Positions 17,177-26,735 of a stretch of 64,000 nucleotides of DNA are shown piece after piece. Source of the stretch: Microbacterium invictum (GTDB lineage Bacteria > Actinomycetota > Actinomycetes > Actinomycetales > Microbacteriaceae); assembly GCF_034421375.1 (NCBI RefSeq), contig NZ_CP139779.1:1798001-1862000 (forward strand). Reading direction: 5' to 3'. How positions within the stretch are numbered: the first letter of the stretch is position 1; each line of letters opens with the position of its first letter. The notes under the pieces were generated by a model. That model saw only the letters and a program-made list of their open reading frames with translations, did not search any database and was not told where the DNA came from. The position numbers and the translations under genes were made by a program.

Positions 17177-19312
17177 GTGCCATCCGCCGATCCCGCCCTC
17201 GAACCGCGCCTGCCCGGCGGTACGGAGGACAGACGGCGCCGCCCGGCCGGGGGATCGCCCGAGCACGCCGAATCCGCCCGCTTCCTCCCGCACGTGCAGG
17301 GGCTGCGGGCGATCGCCGTCCTGTGTGTGGTGCTCTACCACTTCTGGCCGGGGCGGTTCCCCGGCGGCTACATCGGCGTGGACATCTTCTTCGTCATCTC
17401 GGGCTTCCTCATCACCTCGCATCTGATGCGCGAGCTCACCACCACCGGCACCGTGCGCCTCGGTCAGTTCTGGGCGCGCCGGGCGCGCCGGCTGCTCCCG
17501 GCCTCGCTGTTGGTGCTGCTCTTCTGCGCGCTGGTCGCGATGACGCCCTACCTCACCCCGACCTCGGCACTGCCGAACGAGGTGCGCGAGATCCTCGCCT
17601 CGACCTTCTACGTCGAGAACTGGTATCTCGCGATCACCTCCGCCGACTACCTCAACAACGGCGGCGAGCCCACCACGGTGCAGCACTACTGGTCGCTGTC
17701 CCTGGAGGAGCAGTTCTACGTCATCTGGCCGCTGCTGATGCTCTTGGCCGCGTGGGCGGCCGTGAAGTGGGTGCGCGGCGCCGTGCGTCGCAGCGTCATC
17801 ACCGTCCTGGCGGTCGTGTCGGCCGCGTCCTTCGTCTTCTGCGTCGTCTTCACCATCACCGACCCGGCGCCGGCCTACTTCGTGACCTTCGGGCGGATGT
17901 GGCAGTTCGGAGTAGGCGCCCTGATCGCCCTCGTCCCGCTCCTGCGTCTGCGCTCCGCCGTGGCGAGCTTCGTCGCCGGCTGGGCGGGCATCGCCGCCCT
18001 CGTGTGGGCGACCTTCGCGTACGACGGACAGACCCCTTTCCCGGGGTACGCCGCTCTGGTGCCGACGCTGGGTGCAGGACTGATCATCGCGGCGTCGAAC
18101 ACCGACCGGTGGTGGTACCCCACCCGTGTGCTCTCGGTCCGACCCGCCCAGTTCGTCGGCGGGATCTCCTACTCCCTGTATCTGTGGCACTGGCCGCTCA
18201 TCATCATCGCGCCGTCCGTGCCCTTCTGGGGGCTGACGATCTACCACCGCGTAGCCCTCCTCGCCCTGTGCTTCGTGCTGGCATGGCTGACGAAGACCTT
18301 CGTTGAGGATCCGTTCCGCAGCTGGAAGGTGCTCACCGCCCGACCTCCCCGAGTCACCCTGTGGGCCGCGCTCGCGGCGATGCTGCTGGTGGCCGGCACC
18401 GCCGGTGCCGCGTGGGCGGTGAATGCGCCGGCCTACAACGCCGGGGTGCGAGCCCTCGCCGAGCTGCGGGCGGACCCGCCGGAGTGCTTCGGCGCGGCAT
18501 CCGTGCTGGACCCGGCGTGCGAGGAAGCGGCGGCGCCCGACACGATCCTGCCCGCGCCGGGCTTCGCGGGCGCCGACCGTCCCTCCGACGATCAGTGCTT
18601 CGTGCAGCTCAACGACGCGCGTCCGGTTTCGTGCGAGTTCGGATCGGACGCCGTCGACGCGCCGCGCGTCGCCCTGATCGGCGACAGTCACGCCTTCCAG
18701 CTGCTCCCCACTTTCGAGCGGATGGCGGAGCGCAACGGCTGGCATCTGACGACCTTCTTCAAGGGTGCCTGCCCGTGGAACACCACCCCGCTCTCGACGC
18801 CGGGCGCCTTCGGCGCAGCGTGCACCGAGTGGCGCGAGGGCGTCGCCTCGGCCCTCGCTGACCGCGAGATCGACGTCGTCTTCACCTCGGCCCTCGCGAC
18901 GACGCCGTACTCGTCGGCCGGATTCGACTCCTCGCAGGACGCCGCCGTCGCGGGGTACCGCGAGGCGTGGAGCGAGATGATCGACCGCGGCACGCCCGTC
19001 GTGACCGTCGTCGACAACCCGGTGTGGGAGACCGACCCGAACAAGTGCCTGCGCACCCGCGATGCGTCCGAATGCGACGGCCTGCGCGCCGACGTGCTCG
19101 TCGCGGACGATCCGCTGCGCGAGGCCGCGGAGGGGATGGCGGGGGTCACGCTGCTGGACTTCACCGACGTCTTCTGCGATGACGAGGTGTGTCGCCCGGT
19201 CGTCGGCGGCGCGAACGTCTACCGCGACCAGGACCACCTGACCGTCACCTTCGCCGACACCCTCGAACCGTGGTACGAAGCGGCGATCCGCGACGCCCTG
19301 GCCGCACGGTGA
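17177..19312 (+). CDS. Membrane acyltransferase, OafA/YrhL type with SGNH domain
   Basis: 711 residues. Residues about 35-410 form a ten-or-so-helix acyltransferase-3 domain: PHVQGLRAIAVLCVVLYHFWPGRFPGGYIGVDIFFVISGFL carries the conserved Arg and His, and QHYWSLSLEEQFYVIWPLL is the second signature. Residues about 480-700 form an extracytoplasmic SGNH hydrolase domain with GDSHAFQ (nucleophile Ser) and the DQDHLT Asp-His pair. Such proteins move acyl (often acetyl) groups to cell-surface glycans. The acceptor is unknown and no glycan locus is adjacent. The GTG at 17177 is six bases after TACCGT, predicting a leaderless message. Confidence 0.92.
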   Translation: MPSADPALEPRLPGGTEDRRRRPAGGSPEHAESARFLPHVQGLRAIAVLCVVLYHFWPGRFPGGYIGVDIFFVISGFLITSHLMRELTTTGTVRLGQFWARRARRLLPASLLVLLFCALVAMTPYLTPTSALPNEVREILASTFYVENWYLAITSADYLNNGGEPTTVQHYWSLSLEEQFYVIWPLLMLLAAWAAVKWVRGAVRRSVITVLAVVSAASFVFCVVFTITDPAPAYFVTFGRMWQFGVGALIALVPLLRLRSAVASFVAGWAGIAALVWATFAYDGQTPFPGYAALVPTLGAGLIIAASNTDRWWYPTRVLSVRPAQFVGGISYSLYLWHWPLIIIAPSVPFWGLTIYHRVALLALCFVLAWLTKTFVEDPFRSWKVLTARPPRVTLWAALAAMLLVAGTAGAAWAVNAPAYNAGVRALAELRADPPECFGAASVLDPACEEAAAPDTILPAPGFAGADRPSDDQCFVQLNDARPVSCEFGSDAVDAPRVALIGDSHAFQLLPTFERMAERNGWHLTTFFKGACPWNTTPLSTPGAFGAACTEWREGVASALADREIDVVFTSALATTPYSSAGFDSSQDAAVAGYREAWSEMIDRGTPVVTVVDNPVWETDPNKCLRTRDASECDGLRADVLVADDPLREAAEGMAGVTLLDFTDVFCDDEVCRPVVGGANVYRDQDHLTVTFADTLEPWYEAAIRDALAAR

Positions 19313-19351
19313 CCGGACCCGCGCCCACATGAGCCGTTTAGGCTCCCTGGC

Positions 19352-19891
19352 ATGAGCATCGACCCGACGGCATCCGTCCTGGCACTCGGCGACGCGCGCC
19401 CGTCGCTTCACCCGTCGGTCTTCGTGGCCGCCGGCGCGCGCGTCGTCGGTGACGTGACACTGGGTGAGGGCGCGAGCGTCTGGTACAACGCCGTCCTCCG
19501 CGGCGACAGCGCCCCCATCACGATCGGTGCGGGCAGCAACCTGCAGGACAACGTGTCGGTGCACGTCGACGCCGATCACCCCGTCGTCCTCGGTGAGAAC
19601 GTCTCGGTCGGGCACAACGCCGTCGTCCACGGCTGCTCGATCGGAGCCGATTCGCTCATCGGCATGGGGAGCGTCGTGCTCTCGGGGGTGCAGATCGGCG
19701 AAGGATGCCTCGTGGCGGCCGGCGCGGTCGTGCTCCAGGGAACGGTGGTGCCCGCCGGATCGCTCGTGGCGGGCGTGCCCGCGAAGGTCCGCCGCCCGCT
19801 CAGCGACGAGGAGCGGGCGGGCATCCGCCGGAACGCGGCGACCTACCGGGCGCACCTGTCGACCCACGAGGGCGCGGAACCCCGCGCCTGA
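19352..19891 (+). CDS. Gamma carbonic anhydrase family protein
   Basis: 179 residues of left-handed beta-helix hexapeptide repeats. The three zinc-binding His are visible: one in NLQDNVSVHVDADH and two in VSVGHNAVVHGC. RGDSAPITIG carries the conserved Arg and Asp. The family hydrates CO2 or, in many members, has lost activity and acts as a scaffold. It lacks the acidic loop of the Methanosarcina Cam enzyme, so activity is uncertain. The ATG at 19352 is seven bases after TAGGCT (19339-19344). It converges on tRNA-Gly. Confidence 0.92.
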   Translation: MSIDPTASVLALGDARPSLHPSVFVAAGARVVGDVTLGEGASVWYNAVLRGDSAPITIGAGSNLQDNVSVHVDADHPVVLGENVSVGHNAVVHGCSIGADSLIGMGSVVLSGVQIGEGCLVAAGAVVLQGTVVPAGSLVAGVPAKVRRPLSDEERAGIRRNAATYRAHLSTHEGAEPRA

Positions 19892-19896
19892 AGCTG

Positions 19897-19970
19897 TGGA
19901 GGGGATGACGGGAATCGAACCCGCACCATCAGTTTGGAAGACTGAGGCTCTACCATTGAGCTACATCCCC
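19897..19970 (-). tRNA. tRNA-Gly (TCC)
   Basis: The minus strand folds into a 74-base cloverleaf with acceptor GGGGATG/CATCCCC, D arm GCTCAATGGTAGAGC, anticodon loop CTTCCAA (anticodon TCC, reading GGA/GGG) and T arm GCGGGTTCGATTCCCGT. TCCA at the 3' end shows that CCA is encoded. A TAGACT -10 box on the minus strand (20002-19997) lies 26 bases upstream. Confidence 0.95.
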
Positions 19971-20051
19971 GCGGCGGAACGATCCGCGGCTCGACCAGTC
20001 TAATGGACGCGCGAGGCGCCGCCTGTCGATGAGCCTTCCGGGAGTGTCGGC

Positions 20052-20057
20052 TAGACT
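20052..20057 (+). promoter_or_regulatory. -10 box of tRNA-Pro
   Basis: TAGACT sits 41 bases before the mature tRNA-Pro 5' end, in a 128-base divergent gap shared with tRNA-Gly, whose own TAGACT faces the other way. No clear -35 was found. Confidence 0.45.
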
Positions 20058-20098
20058 GCAACAGGCCCGATCGGCGCACGCGTGCGTGCGCACCCGCC

Positions 20099-20175
20099 CG
20101 GGGCGTAGCTCAGCTTGGTAGAGCGCCCGCTTTGGGAGCGGGAGGCCGCAGGTTCAAATCCTGTCGCCCCGACCA
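20099..20175 (+). tRNA. tRNA-Pro (TGG)
   Basis: 77-base cloverleaf: acceptor CGGGGCG/CGCCCCG, D arm GCTCAGCTTGGTAGAGC, anticodon stem CCCGC/GCGGG with loop TTTGGGA (anticodon TGG) and T arm CAGGTTCAAATCCTG. ACCA is encoded at the 3' end. It lies about 70 bases upstream of the trigger factor gene and may share a primary transcript with it. Confidence 0.96.
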
Positions 20176-20245
20176 TCGGCCCCCCATCACGAAGACCTAC
20201 GCCCACGCGTCCGCGTGCGGTGGCAGACGAGGAGAGACACAAGGC

Positions 20246-21679
20246 ATGGTCACCACCACCGTCGAGAAGCTGAGCCCGACTCGCGTGAAGCTCCGCATCG
20301 CGGTCAGCCCGGAAGAGCTGAAGCCCAGCATCACCCACGCGTACGAGCACATCGCCCAGGACGTGCAGGTGCCCGGTTTCCGCAAGGGCAAGGTTCCGGC
20401 GCCGATCATCGACCAGCGCGTCGGTCGCACCGCCGTGCTCGAGCACGCCGTCAGCGAGGGGCTGGACGCGTTCTACCGCGAGGCCGTCACCGCGAACGAG
20501 ATCCGCGTCATGGGACGTCCGAGCGCCGACGTGGTCGAGTGGCCCGACGCCAAGGACTTCAGCGGCGACCTGCTCGTCGACGTCGAGGTCGACGTGCGCC
20601 CCGAGTTCGACCTCCCCGCCTTCGAGGGCACGACGCTCGAGGTCGAGGCCGTCGAGGTCGACGAGACGGCGGTGGACGCCGAGCTCGACAAGCTGCGCTC
20701 GCGCTTCGGCACACTCGTGACCGTGGACCGCCCGGCCGCCACCGGCGACTTCGTCGAGCTCGACCTCATCGCCACGATCGAGGGCAACGAGGTCGATCGT
20801 GCCGAGGGCGTCTCGTACGAAGTCGGCTCCGGTGAGCTGCTGGAGGGCATCGACGAGGCCGTCGAGTCGCTCACCGCGGGGGAGGAGACGACCTTCCGCT
20901 CCACGCTGATCGGTGGCGACAACGCCGGCCAGGAGGCCGAGGTCGCCGTCACCGTCAAGGCCGTGAAGGAGCGCGAGCTTCCCGAGGCCGATGACGACTT
21001 CGCCCAGATGGCGTCGGAGTTCGACACGATCGCCGAGCTCCGCGACAGCCTGCGCGAGCGGGCCGGCGAGCAGTCGGTGTTCACCCAGGGCTCCGCCGCC
21101 CGGGACAAGCTCATCGAGACGCTCCTCGCCGACGCCGAGATCCCCGTGCCCGCGCAGCTCATCGAGGACGAGGTGCACAACCACCTCGAGGGCGAGGGTC
21201 GCCTCGAGGACGACGTCCACCGCGCCGAGGTCACCGAGGCCAGCGAGAAGCAGTTCCGCACCCAGATGCTGCTGGATGCCATCGTGGAGAAGTACGAGGT
21301 CCAGGTCTCGCAGGACGAGCTGACCCAGTACCTCATCCAGTCCTCCGCCCAGTACGGCATGTCGCCGCAGGACTTCATCAACGCGCTCCAGCAGGGCAAC
21401 CAGCTGCCGGCGATGGTCGGCGAGGTCGCCCGCAACAAGGCCCTCGCCGTGGCGCTCGGGAAGGTCACCGTCGTCGACACCGCGGGCAAGACGGTGGACC
21501 TGACCGGGTTCGTCGCCGTCGACGACGAGGAGACCGCCGAGGACGAGGTCGTGGAAGAGGCGGAGGAGATCGCCGACGCCGCCGCCGAGGCCGACGAGGT
21601 CATCGCCGCCGAAGAGGCCGAGGTCCCGAAGAAGCCCGCACGGAAGAGTCGCGCGAAGAAGGCCGACACCGCCGAGTAG
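20246..21679 (+). CDS. tig: Trigger factor, ribosome-associated chaperone and prolyl isomerase
   Basis: 477 residues. Domains in order: ribosome-binding N domain (about 1-115) with the signature GFRKGKVP near residue 46; FKBP-type prolyl isomerase domain (about 150-240; [17 protein letters not shown]...[15 protein letters not shown]); and C-terminal chaperone arms. Trigger factor binds L23 at the exit tunnel and shields nascent chains. The last 55 residues form a strongly acidic stretch ending in a Lys/Arg-rich tip ([11 protein letters not shown]), an extension usual in actinobacteria. ATG 20246 follows GAGGAGAG. Its placement before clpP1-clpP2-clpX is conserved in bacteria. Confidence 0.97.
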   Translation: MVTTTVEKLSPTRVKLRIAVSPEELKPSITHAYEHIAQDVQVPGFRKGKVPAPIIDQRVGRTAVLEHAVSEGLDAFYREAVTANEIRVMGRPSADVVEWPDAKDFSGDLLVDVEVDVRPEFDLPAFEGTTLEVEAVEVDETAVDAELDKLRSRFGTLVTVDRPAATGDFVELDLIATIEGNEVDRAEGVSYEVGSGELLEGIDEAVESLTAGEETTFRSTLIGGDNAGQEAEVAVTVKAVKERELPEADDDFAQMASEFDTIAELRDSLRERAGEQSVFTQGSAARDKLIETLLADAEIPVPAQLIEDEVHNHLEGEGRLEDDVHRAEVTEASEKQFRTQMLLDAIVEKYEVQVSQDELTQYLIQSSAQYGMSPQDFINALQQGNQLPAMVGEVARNKALAVALGKVTVVDTAGKTVDLTGFVAVDDEETAEDEVVEEAEEIADAAAEADEVIAAEEAEVPKKPARKSRAKKADTAE

Positions 21680-21698
21680 GCGTTCACGCTGACGCATG

Positions 21699-21731
21699 AG
21701 AGGGACGGATGCCCGCGGCATCCGTCCCTCT
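21699..21731 (+). terminator. tig terminator
   Basis: A perfect 15-bp stem (AGAGGGACGGATGCC, 21699-21713, with its complement at 21717-21731) and a 3-base loop, starting 20 bases after the tig stop. It is followed by CTCGTG rather than a T-run. It separates tig from the clpP1 promoter. Confidence 0.85.
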
Positions 21732-21775
21732 CTCGTGCGGTGCTACGGCTCTCCCGGGGAGTGCGACGCGCCCGA

Positions 21776-21824
21776 TCTGCCGACGGCGAACACGGGCGGG
21801 GCGCGGGAGAGGCCCCGGTAGATT
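21776..21824 (+). promoter_or_regulatory. clpP1 promoter with candidate ClgR box
   Basis: TAGATT (21819-21824) is a plausible -10, 31 bases before clpP1. At 21776-21792 the minus strand reads TGTTCGCCGTCGGCAGA, close to the known actinobacterial ClgR consensus GTTCGC-N5-GCG with one mismatch (GCA for GCG). It lies just upstream of where a -35 would be, as expected for an activator. ClgR activates clpP1P2 in Streptomyces and corynebacteria; its use here is inference. Confidence 0.45.
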
Positions 21825-21855
21825 CGAGGACACGACCACGGAAACAGGAGTACAC

Positions 21856-22446
21856 ATGGCCGAACCACTTGTCGCGACGAGCGTCTTCGACAGGCTGCTG
21901 AGGGACCGGATCATCTGGCTGGGCTCGGAGGTGCGCGACGAGAACGCCAACGAGATCTGCGCGAAGATCCTCCTTCTCGCCGCGGAGGACTCCGAGAAGG
22001 ACATCTACCTCTACATCAACTCGCCTGGTGGGTCGATCACGGCCGGCATGGCGATCTACGACACGATGCAGTTCGTGCCCAACGACATCGTCACCGTCGG
22101 GATCGGGATGGCCGCCTCGATGGGGCAGCTGCTCCTGACCGCCGGCACCAAGGGGAAGCGCTACATCACCCCCAACGCCCGCGTGCTGCTGCACCAGCCG
22201 CACGGTGGCTTCGGCGGTACGGCCAGCGACATCCAGACGCAGGCTCAGCTCATTCTCGACATGAAGAAGCGCCTCGCCGAGATCACGGCGAAGCAGACGG
22301 GCAAGACGGTCGAGCAGATCAACGCCGACGGTGACCGCGACCGGTGGTTCGGTGCCGAAGAGGCGCTCGAGTACGGCTTCGTCGACCACATCCGCGAGTC
22401 CGCCAGCGACGTCATCGGCGGCGGCGGCACCGCCACCGACAGCTGA
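21856..22446 (+). CDS. clpP1: ATP-dependent Clp protease proteolytic subunit ClpP1
   Basis: 196 residues. Catalytic triad visible: Ser in [11 protein letters not shown], His in LLHQPHGG and Asp in [39 protein letters not shown] is the core fold signature. In actinobacteria ClpP1 and ClpP2 assemble into a mixed two-ring tetradecamer that works with ClpX or ClpC. The ATG at 21856 has AACAGGAG upstream; longer in-frame starts reach into the tig terminator and are not credible. clpP2 follows after 29 bases. Confidence 0.97.
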   Translation: MAEPLVATSVFDRLLRDRIIWLGSEVRDENANEICAKILLLAAEDSEKDIYLYINSPGGSITAGMAIYDTMQFVPNDIVTVGIGMAASMGQLLLTAGTKGKRYITPNARVLLHQPHGGFGGTASDIQTQAQLILDMKKRLAEITAKQTGKTVEQINADGDRDRWFGAEEALEYGFVDHIRESASDVIGGGGTATDS

Positions 22447-22475
22447 ACTCGAAGGCGAAAGAGAGAGAAGAAGGA

Positions 22476-23159
22476 ATGCAGACCCCTACCTTCGGAGGCG
22501 CCCCGTCGGCGCCGCAGGGCCTTCAGATGCCCGGCAGCCGCTACGTCCTGCCCCAGTTCGAGGAGCGCACGGCCTACGGCTACAAGCGGCAGGACCCGTA
22601 CAACAAGCTCTTCGAGGACCGCGTGATCTTCCTCGGCGTGCAGGTCGACGACGCGTCGGCCGATGACGTCATGGCCCAGCTCCTCGTCCTCGAGAGCCAG
22701 GATCCCGACCGCGACATCGTCATGTACATCAACTCGCCCGGTGGTTCCTTCACGGCCATGACGGCGATCTACGACACCATGCAGTACGTCTCGCCCCAGA
22801 TCCAGACCGTCGTGCTCGGCCAGGCGGCCTCGGCCGCGGCCGTCCTGCTCGCCGCCGGCGCGCCAGGCAAGCGCCTCGCGCTGCCCAACGCGCGCATCCT
22901 CATCCACCAGCCGGCGATGGGGGAGGCCGGTCACGGGCAGGCCTCCGACATCGAGATCCAGGCGGCCGAGATCATGCGCATGCGCACCTGGCTCGAGCAG
23001 ACCCTGGCGGCGCACTCGAACAAGTCCGTCGCAGAGGTGAACAAGGACATCGATCGCGACAAGATCCTGTCGGCCGAGGAGGCCGTCACCTATGGTCTGG
23101 TCGATCAGGTCCTCACCACGCGCAAGCGCACCGCGGGCGCCCCGGCGCTGACCCGCTGA
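22476..23159 (+). CDS. clpP2: ATP-dependent Clp protease proteolytic subunit ClpP2
   Basis: 227 residues; longer N-terminus than ClpP1 (about 35 residues before the fold, with NSPGGSFTAMTAIYDTMQ as landmark). Triad: Ser in GQAASAAAVLLAAG, His in ILIHQPAMG and Asp in VNKDIDRDKILSAEEA. The Ser motif ASA instead of ASM is typical of actinobacterial ClpP2. It supplies half of the mixed ClpP1P2 peptidase. AGAAGGA precedes ATG 22476. Cotranscribed with clpP1; a hairpin follows at 23164-23206. Confidence 0.97.
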   Translation: MQTPTFGGAPSAPQGLQMPGSRYVLPQFEERTAYGYKRQDPYNKLFEDRVIFLGVQVDDASADDVMAQLLVLESQDPDRDIVMYINSPGGSFTAMTAIYDTMQYVSPQIQTVVLGQAASAAAVLLAAGAPGKRLALPNARILIHQPAMGEAGHGQASDIEIQAAEIMRMRTWLEQTLAAHSNKSVAEVNKDIDRDKILSAEEAVTYGLVDQVLTTRKRTAGAPALTR

Positions 23160-23163
23160 CCAC

Positions 23164-23206
23164 CGCGATGACGCCTCCGCGCTTCGGCGACGGGGGCGTC
23201 ATCGCG
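23164..23206 (+). terminator. Hairpin between clpP2 and clpX
   Basis: CGCGATGACGCC (23164-23175) pairs perfectly with GGCGTCATCGCG (23195-23206) around a 19-base GC-rich loop, directly after the clpP2 stop. TTCACC follows. It could end or attenuate the clpP operon before clpX, which has its own TAGGCT box at 23248-23253. Confidence 0.65.
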
Positions 23207-23303
23207 TTCACCTCGACTCAATCCCCGCGCATGTCCTCACCAGAGGTTAGGCTCGACGGAGACGGCGGGGAAGGCAACCCCGAGGCGACGAAGAGGAGCC
23301 GTG

Positions 23304-24572
23304 ATGGCACGCATCGGTGAAAGCGCCGACCTGTTCAAGTGCTCTTTCTGCGGAAAGAGCCAGAAGCAGGTGCAACAGCTGATCGCCGGACCGGGCGTGT
23401 ACATCTGCGACGAGTGCGTCGAGCTGTGCAACGAGATCATCGAAGAGCGGATGGCCGAGTCGTCCACGGGTGTCGTCTCGGAGTTCGACCTCCCCAAGCC
23501 CCGTGAGATCTTCTCCTTCCTCGAGGAGTACGTCGTCGGTCAGGACGACGCCAAGCGGGCCCTGTCGGTAGCCGTGTACAACCACTACAAGCGCGTTCGC
23601 GCACAGGGCACCCTCCAGCCCGCCGAGCAGCGCGCCGACGAGGTCGAGATCGCCAAGAGCAACATCCTGCTGCTCGGTCCGACCGGGTGCGGAAAGACTT
23701 ATCTGGCGCAGACGCTCGCCAAGCGGCTGAACGTGCCGTTCGCCGTGGCCGACGCCACCGCCCTCACCGAGGCAGGCTATGTCGGCGAAGATGTCGAGAA
23801 CATCCTCCTCAAGCTGCTGCAGGCGGCCGACTTCGACACCAAGCGCGCCGAGACCGGCATCATCTACATCGACGAGGTCGACAAGATCGCTCGCAAGGCG
23901 GAGAACCCGTCCATCACACGCGACGTCTCGGGCGAGGGCGTGCAGCAGGCCCTTCTGAAGATCCTCGAGGGCACGGTGGCCTCCGTACCGCCGCAGGGCG
24001 GCCGCAAGCACCCGCACCAGGAGTTCATCCAGATCGACACGACGAACGTGCTGTTCATCGTCGCGGGGGCGTTCGCCGGGCTCGAGGACATCATCTCCTC
24101 CCGCGTCGGCAAGCACGGCGTGGGGTTCGGTGCGCCCCTCCACAGCAAGGGGCAGGACCTCAACCTGTTCAGCGAGGTGCGTCCCGAAGACCTGCACAAG
24201 TTCGGCCTGATCCCCGAGTTCATCGGGCGCCTGCCCGTCGTCGCGTCCGTGAACCCACTGGACCAGACCGCTCTGATGGAGATCCTCACCGAGCCGAAGA
24301 ACGCCCTCGTCAAGCAGTACCAGCGCATGTTCGAGCTGGACGGGGTGTCCCTCGAGTTCGACACCGAAGCCCTCGAGGCGATCGCCGACCTGGCCGTCGA
24401 TCGGAAGACCGGTGCGCGTGGTCTGCGCGCGATCCTGGAAGACGTCCTCGGCCCGATCATGTTCGAGATCCCGTCGAGCGAGGACGTCGACAAGGTCATC
24501 GTCACCCGCGCCGCGGTCGAGGAGCGCGCCGCACCGACCTTCGTTCTGCGAGAGAAGCGCAAGAGCGCCTGA
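23304..24572 (+). CDS. clpX: ATP-dependent Clp protease ATP-binding subunit ClpX
   Basis: 422 residues. N-terminal C4 zinc-binding domain (CSFC...CDEC, residues 13-40), then an AAA+ domain with Walker [16 protein letters not shown] (about 118), Walker [11 protein letters not shown], pore loop [11 protein letters not shown] and sensor region [11 protein letters not shown], where the Arg acts as sensor. It unfolds tagged substrates and feeds them to ClpP1P2. ATG 23304 follows GAGGAGCCGTG; a GTG three bases earlier is an alternative. Confidence 0.98.
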   Translation: MARIGESADLFKCSFCGKSQKQVQQLIAGPGVYICDECVELCNEIIEERMAESSTGVVSEFDLPKPREIFSFLEEYVVGQDDAKRALSVAVYNHYKRVRAQGTLQPAEQRADEVEIAKSNILLLGPTGCGKTYLAQTLAKRLNVPFAVADATALTEAGYVGEDVENILLKLLQAADFDTKRAETGIIYIDEVDKIARKAENPSITRDVSGEGVQQALLKILEGTVASVPPQGGRKHPHQEFIQIDTTNVLFIVAGAFAGLEDIISSRVGKHGVGFGAPLHSKGQDLNLFSEVRPEDLHKFGLIPEFIGRLPVVASVNPLDQTALMEILTEPKNALVKQYQRMFELDGVSLEFDTEALEAIADLAVDRKTGARGLRAILEDVLGPIMFEIPSSEDVDKVIVTRAAVEERAAPTFVLREKRKSA

Positions 24573-24588
24573 TCCGCGGGTCGGCGCG

Positions 24589-25575
24589 ATGCGCACTCCC
24601 CACCCGCTCATCGCGGACTATCACGGCGTCCTCAGTGTTCGGCGCGGCGACGCCGTGCTGGGAGAATGGGCCCGAGGATTCGCCGATCGCACATCGCAGA
24701 CGCCGAACTCCGCGGCGACGCGCTTCGGGCTGGCCAGCGGCACGAAGATGTTCACCGCGACGCTCATCCTCACATTGGTCGGAGATCGAGCGCTCTTGCT
24801 GGACACGCCGGTCCGCGACATCCTCGGCAGAGACCTTCCGCTCGTGCCCTCCGACGTCACCGTCGATCACCTCCTCACCCACACCTCCGGCATCGGCGAC
24901 TATCTCGACGAGGAGGTCGACGCTCTCGCCCCGTTGTCGATTCCCGTTCAGAAGCTCGACTCGACAGCGGCCTACCTTCCGCTTCTCGACGGACATCCCC
25001 CGAAGTTCGACGCGGGGGAGCGGTTCTCCTACTGCAACAGCGGCTACGTGCTCCTCGCCGTCATCGCAGAACGTGTCTGCGGCCAACACTTCGGCGACCT
25101 CGTCGGGAACCGCATCTTCCGGGTGGCCGACATGGCCGACTCCGGCTTTCCCCGATCCGATCAGCTCCCCGCGGTCACGGCGACCGGCTACCGGGATGAC
25201 GGGCGGACGAACGTGTTCGCGCTGCCCGTCGTGGGATCGGGTGACGGCGGTGCGCATTCCACCGTCGCCGATCTGCACCGGTTCTGGGAGGCGCTCTCAG
25301 CCGGCCGCATCCTGGACCCGGCCCTGGCGCGGCTGCTCACCACACCGACGACGGCAGACGCCGACGACGGCCTCGGTTACGGGCGCGGGGTGTGGATCGA
25401 CGGCGAGGATCTCGTCTTGGCGGGCGGTGACCACGGCGTGACCGCGGTCAGCCGGCGCCATCCCGGTTCCGGCACCACGGTCACCGGCCTGGCGAACGTC
25501 GCCGTGCCCACGTTCACGCGCACCCGTGACCTGATGGACGAGGTCCTCGGACGCAACCGTGATGGGGCCGACTGA
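24589..25575 (+). CDS. Serine hydrolase, beta-lactamase/PBP class C superfamily
   Basis: 328 residues. The nucleophile motif SxxK is SGTK in FGLASGTKMFTA (about 52-55), the YxN motif is YCNSGY, and GGDHG occupies the position of the third (KTG/HxG) motif. LLTHTSGIGDYL is a further family mark. No signal peptide is visible, so it is probably cytoplasmic and acts as an esterase or peptidase rather than on beta-lactams (inference). ATG 24589 begins 16 bases after clpX; no promoter was recognised, so it may be read through from clpX. Confidence 0.88.
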   Translation: MRTPHPLIADYHGVLSVRRGDAVLGEWARGFADRTSQTPNSAATRFGLASGTKMFTATLILTLVGDRALLLDTPVRDILGRDLPLVPSDVTVDHLLTHTSGIGDYLDEEVDALAPLSIPVQKLDSTAAYLPLLDGHPPKFDAGERFSYCNSGYVLLAVIAERVCGQHFGDLVGNRIFRVADMADSGFPRSDQLPAVTATGYRDDGRTNVFALPVVGSGDGGAHSTVADLHRFWEALSAGRILDPALARLLTTPTTADADDGLGYGRGVWIDGEDLVLAGGDHGVTAVSRRHPGSGTTVTGLANVAVPTFTRTRDLMDEVLGRNRDGAD

Positions 25576-25614
25576 CGCGCGGAGTCTGTCGGAGGTCCCC
25601 GATACGGTCGAGCG

Positions 25615-26733
25615 ATGACGATCATCCGACCCTTCGAGCTGCACGTGTCCGACGTCGAGCTGACAGATCTCCGACGCCGACTGAGGGACACCCGGCTGCT
25701 GCCCGACTCACCGCGGCGGATGACGTCGGGGATGACGGCGGCGTACCTCGGCGATCTGGTGGAGTCGTGGGCGGCCTTCGATTGGCGGGAACGGGAACGG
25801 TGGCTCAATCGCCATCCGCAGTTCACGGTGCAGATCGATGGCTGCCTGCTGCACTTCGCCCATCTTCGTTCGGCGCGAGCGGATGCGCCCGCGCTGCTGG
25901 TGATGCACGGGTGGCCTCACACGTTCGCTCTTCAGCTGGAGTTCGCCGATCTGCTCGACGACTTCCACGTCGTCCTCCCCAGCTTCCCTGGTTTCGCCTT
26001 CTCGACGCCGTACGAGGACCGACCCGTGGGCGAGCGCGAGCTCGCCGCCACCATGCACCGGCTCATGACCGAGGTGCTCGGTTACGAGCGCTACTTCACC
26101 TACGGCGAAGACGTGTCGACGAATGTCAACGAGTTGCTTGCGGCGACCCATCCCGAATCGGTCCAGGGGATCGTCGTCACGCACGCCCATTTCCCCACCC
26201 GTGAGGAGCGCGCTCACCTCACCGACGAGACGGAGCGTGCGTTCTTCTCGCGCATCGACGCCGATCACGGTCCTCACGGCGCATACGGTCATGTGCAGGC
26301 CACCAGGCCCGACACACTGGCCGTCGCGCTCAACGACTCGCCCGCCGGACTTCTGGCCTGGCTGATCGAGAAGATCGTCGAGTGGAGCGACACCCCCGCC
26401 GACGATCCGCGGACGGTCGAGCGGCGCATTTCTCGCGAACGGCTCTTGACCGAGGCGATGATCTATTGGGTCACGCAGAGCATAGGCACGTCGTTCCGTC
26501 CGTACTACGAGGGCGCTGACACACCCCACCCGATCCCGCCCATCGACGTGCCTGCCGCCGTGTTCATCCAGCGGCATGAGGCCGACTACCCCGAATCCCT
26601 CGCTCGCAGGTTCTACAACCATCTCCGGACGTTCGATCGGCTGACCGAGGGCGGGCATTTCGCGATCGCCGAAGTGCCCGCCTCGATGGCGGATCGGGTG
26701 CGCGCCTTCGCGAGGGAGCTCGGAGCGTTGTGA
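25615..26733 (+). CDS. Epoxide hydrolase, microsomal (EHN) type
   Basis: 372 residues. An N-terminal EHN segment (RPFELHVSDVELTDLRRRLRDTRL) is followed by an alpha/beta-hydrolase fold. The oxyanion-hole motif is HGWPHTF and the nucleophile elbow is YGEDVST with Asp as nucleophile. The catalytic His is in EGGHFAIAE, and a lid Tyr pair is plausible (RPYYEG). Such enzymes open epoxides to diols for detoxification or catabolism. Its stop lies 2 bases from the convergent M3 peptidase stop. The ATG is exactly six bases after TACGGT (25603-25608), predicting leaderless transcription. Confidence 0.9.
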   Translation: MTIIRPFELHVSDVELTDLRRRLRDTRLLPDSPRRMTSGMTAAYLGDLVESWAAFDWRERERWLNRHPQFTVQIDGCLLHFAHLRSARADAPALLVMHGWPHTFALQLEFADLLDDFHVVLPSFPGFAFSTPYEDRPVGERELAATMHRLMTEVLGYERYFTYGEDVSTNVNELLAATHPESVQGIVVTHAHFPTREERAHLTDETERAFFSRIDADHGPHGAYGHVQATRPDTLAVALNDSPAGLLAWLIEKIVEWSDTPADDPRTVERRISRERLLTEAMIYWVTQSIGTSFRPYYEGADTPHPIPPIDVPAAVFIQRHEADYPESLARRFYNHLRTFDRLTEGGHFAIAEVPASMADRVRAFARELGAL

Positions 26734-26735
26734 AC

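Noticed and set aside
17123..19867. 914-codon open frame on the minus strand opposite the acyltransferase and carbonic anhydrase genes
   Set aside because: Shadow frame crossing two real genes; Arg/Gly/Glu/His-rich with no recognisable domain.
19897..20175. tRNA genes as integration site of a mobile element
   Set aside because: No integrase, direct repeat of the tRNA 3' end or composition change flanks tRNA-Gly, tRNA-Pro or tRNA-Ala (51474-51546).
24573..25575. Antibiotic-resistance beta-lactamase next to clpX
   Set aside because: SxxK and YxN are shared by many esterases and peptidases of the superfamily, and no export signal is present, so resistance is not supported.
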